Shown here one piece after another: positions 62,446 to 64,000 of a stretch of DNA of 64,000 nucleotides; the first letter of the stretch is position 1, and each line of letters starts with the position of its first letter. The notes beneath the pieces were generated by a model. It saw nothing but the letters and a program-made list of their open reading frames with translations, searched no databases and was not told the origin of the DNA. Where the stretch lies: contig NZ_KB892426.1 of the NCBI RefSeq assembly GCF_000373765.1, positions 124,001 through 188,000 on the forward strand. Direction: 5' to 3'. The position numbers and the translations under genes were made by a program. Origin of the DNA: Legionella shakespearei DSM 23087. Lineage in GTDB: Bacteria; Pseudomonadota; Gammaproteobacteria; Legionellales; Legionellaceae.

Positions 62446-63261
62446 CTAAATTTTCCTTTGCAATCCTGATATTGCTAGTATCTTGGTAGCAATTTCTTCA
62501 ATAGAATATTTGGTAGAATTGATATAAGGTATTTTTTCTTTTTGATACATTGCTTCTACTTCAGTTACCTCAAGACGGCATTGTTCGGCGGAAGCATATT
62601 TGGAATTGGGTCTGCGCTCTGTCCTGATTTGTTGTAAGCGCTGGGTATCTATGGTTAAACCAAATAATTTGTGCTTATAAGGCCGTAATACGTCCGGCAA
62701 ATGGAAGCCAATCAAATCATCTTCGGTAAAAGGATAATTTGCTGCCAATATGCCGTATTGCAGTGCCATATACAAACAACTGGGCGTTTTACCGCATCGG
62801 GATACACCGATTAAAATAATATCTGCCTTATCGTAACCTCGTGTTTTAACACCATCATCATGAGACAGGGCAAAATCAACGGCTTCAATTCGGTGAGTAT
62901 ACGACTTATCATTAGGAACACCATGGGTCCGGCCAACAGTATAGGATGATTTTTCATTAAGCTCATTTTCCAATGGACCAATAAATGTACTGAACAAATC
63001 AAAAACACAGGCATTGGCTTTTTTAAAATAATTTCTTATTTCAGGATTAACCAGAGTCATAAATACTAATGGTTTAATGCCTGACTCATGAAATGATTCA
63101 TTAATTGTGTGTATTACATCTCCGGCTTTTTCAACGGAATCAATATAAGGTATCGTCAATTTTATAAATTCGATATTCTCAAACTGGGTGATGAGGCTGT
63201 TGCCTAAAGTTTCTGCTGTGATGCCTGTACCATCTGAAAGCATAAATACATGACGCTTCAT
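62446..63261 (-). CDS. ppsR: PEP synthase regulatory protein (kinase/pyrophosphorylase)
   Basis: The 271-residue DUF299 protein begins MKRHVFMLSDGTGITAETLG NSL. It has the P-loop-like IILIGVSRCGKTPSCLYMAL QYG (about residues 147-169) and LFGLTIDTQRLQQIRTERRP. It switches PEP synthase on and off by reversible Thr phosphorylation, controlling entry to gluconeogenesis. ppsA is not in the window. ATG 63261 with AAGGACT is chosen; the longer frame to 63360 has no ribosome site. Confidence 0.93.
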   Translation of the reverse strand: MKRHVFMLSDGTGITAETLGNSLITQFENIEFIKLTIPYIDSVEKAGDVIHTINESFHESGIKPLVFMTLVNPEIRNYFKKANACVFDLFSTFIGPLENELNEKSSYTVGRTHGVPNDKSYTHRIEAVDFALSHDDGVKTRGYDKADIILIGVSRCGKTPSCLYMALQYGILAANYPFTEDDLIGFHLPDVLRPYKHKLFGLTIDTQRLQQIRTERRPNSKYASAEQCRLEVTEVEAMYQKEKIPYINSTKYSIEEIATKILAISGLQRKI

Positions 63262-63480
63262 TATAGTCCTTATAATATACTGATGATCAATGTTACGAAG
63301 TATACCCAAGATATTTGGGAATGCTACTTTTAATCCGTCGTTGTACTTATTTAACTTCATCTGCTATCTTAAAAATAGAAGAAATTTATTAGGTATTGTC
63401 GTTCGCATACCTGTACAATTAAATTCGTTAAATCAATTGCTTAATCGCTTTCAATGAGAATCGGATGAGGTGAATAAACT

Positions 63481-63936
63481 ATGGAACAAGACAGATATAG
63501 CGCTAATCACAAGCTATATATAGTGGGAATTATTTCTCTGATACTTTCAATAGGATTATTCTTTTTCAGTATGTTTATACTGCCTTTTCTGATATGGAAC
63601 CTTCATTACGATGTCCCTGATTTTATAAGCCATATGATTATCTATTTCCAGAATAAAATGAACTATAGTTTGCCAGCGAGCAAATTCCTGTCCTGGCTTA
63701 TCTTTTTCGTTCCCTGTTTAATTGCTGGCTATATTTCATATTATATTTCGAATTATATCGATGATCAGATCCTGGGCATTAAAACAGAAGAAGAAATTGA
63801 GGAAGAAAAGCAAAGCGCAATCCTGGTACATAAGGAAATAAGAGCATCGATAGGACTGGCCGCTAAAATCTTTTTACTGATGATTTTGATAGTATGTATC
63901 ATCCTACTATTACATCAATTAGTGCAAAACATATAA
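63481..63936 (+). CDS. Small integral membrane protein of unknown function
   Basis: The 151-residue protein has three hydrophobic segments (about residues 13-38, 66-88 and 126-147). A charged linker, IKTEEEIEEEKQSAILVHKE, lies between the second and third. No family recognised. The strong ribosome site GAGGTGAA precedes ATG. It is divergent from ppsR, and another gene seems to start 20 bases after its stop. Confidence 0.8.
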   Translation: MEQDRYSANHKLYIVGIISLILSIGLFFFSMFILPFLIWNLHYDVPDFISHMIIYFQNKMNYSLPASKFLSWLIFFVPCLIAGYISYYISNYIDDQILGIKTEEEIEEEKQSAILVHKEIRASIGLAAKIFLLMILIVCIILLLHQLVQNI

Positions 63937-63955
63937 CGATGATACGGGAGTGTTC

Positions 63956-64000
63956 ATGTTAAATATGAATCGTTGGAAAATAAACAGAATTACAAAGAAA
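63956..64000 (+). CDS. Start of a gene running off the window
   Basis: ATG 63956 with GGGAG six bases upstream opens a frame that stays open for the remaining 15 codons (MLNMNRWKINRITKK). Too little is present to name it. It is probably in one transcript with the membrane protein gene before it. Confidence 0.5.
   Translation, partial: MLNMNRWKINRITKK

Overview
The window looks like chromosome of a Legionella species or close relative. It is AT-rich gammaproteobacterial DNA. It combines a eukaryote-like phosphatidylcholine synthase, an EnhB-like secreted protein, a very large NAD-glutamate dehydrogenase and a two-subunit-E1 pyruvate dehydrogenase with several long orphan proteins of the kind common in Legionella. 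Species cannot be fixed from the sequence alone. No rRNA, tRNA, CRISPR array, prophage or complete insertion sequence is visible.

Layout. 1-3.6 kb: end of a DUF2232 membrane gene, rplI, and a 640-residue orphan protein. 3.8-5.8 kb (minus): thioredoxin-fold redoxin, EnhB-like protein, phosphatidylcholine synthase. 6.1-13.5 kb (plus): aldehyde dehydrogenase, L,D-transpeptidase, giant glutamate dehydrogenase, cytochrome b561. 13.9-18.5 kb: ygfZ (minus), sdhE-ygfX-rpoE (plus), methyltransferase and 2-hydroxyacid dehydrogenase (minus). 19-24.7 kb: ruvB-ybgC-tolQRAB followed by an S1/P1 nuclease. 24.7-25.6 kb: repeat array. 25.6-31.2 kb (minus): small glycine-rich protein, pdhCBA, an orphan 519-residue protein. 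31.3-38.1 kb: pabB, CoA-type Nudix hydrolase, solute-binding protein, fadD (minus), minC-lpxH, orphan 290-residue protein. 38.3-47.7 kb: miaE (minus), then a long plus-strand housekeeping run: orphan 294-residue gene, ndk, rlmN, pilF, rodZ-like, hisS, yfgM-like, bamB, der. 47.9-50.6 kb (minus): uspA, lipoprotein, folK-pcnB. 50.8-52.5 kb: terC, hemJ, rubredoxin. 52.6-62.2 kb: hemL, POT transporter, mnmC, phzF-like, prpBCD. 62.4-64 kb: ppsR, a small membrane protein and the first codons of another gene.

The genes are mostly housekeeping: translation and RNA modification (rplI, hisS, rlmN, miaE, mnmC, ygfZ, pcnB, der), envelope (tol, bamB, lpxH, minC, rodZ), and carbon metabolism suited to amino-acid and propionate use (glutamate dehydrogenase, pdhABC, prpBCD, ppsR).

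The unusual part is between the genes. At least nine families of palindromic repeats fill the junctions, most of them more GC-rich than the genes. Three are short REP-like hairpins sharing a GTAG head. One is a 103-bp near-perfect palindrome present six times, whose two arms change together. One is a 281-bp element with 18-bp terminal inverted repeats inserted in a REP pair with a 10-bp target duplication. One is a 201-bp-period tandem array. All nine convergent gene junctions carry repeats, against one of nine divergent junctions.
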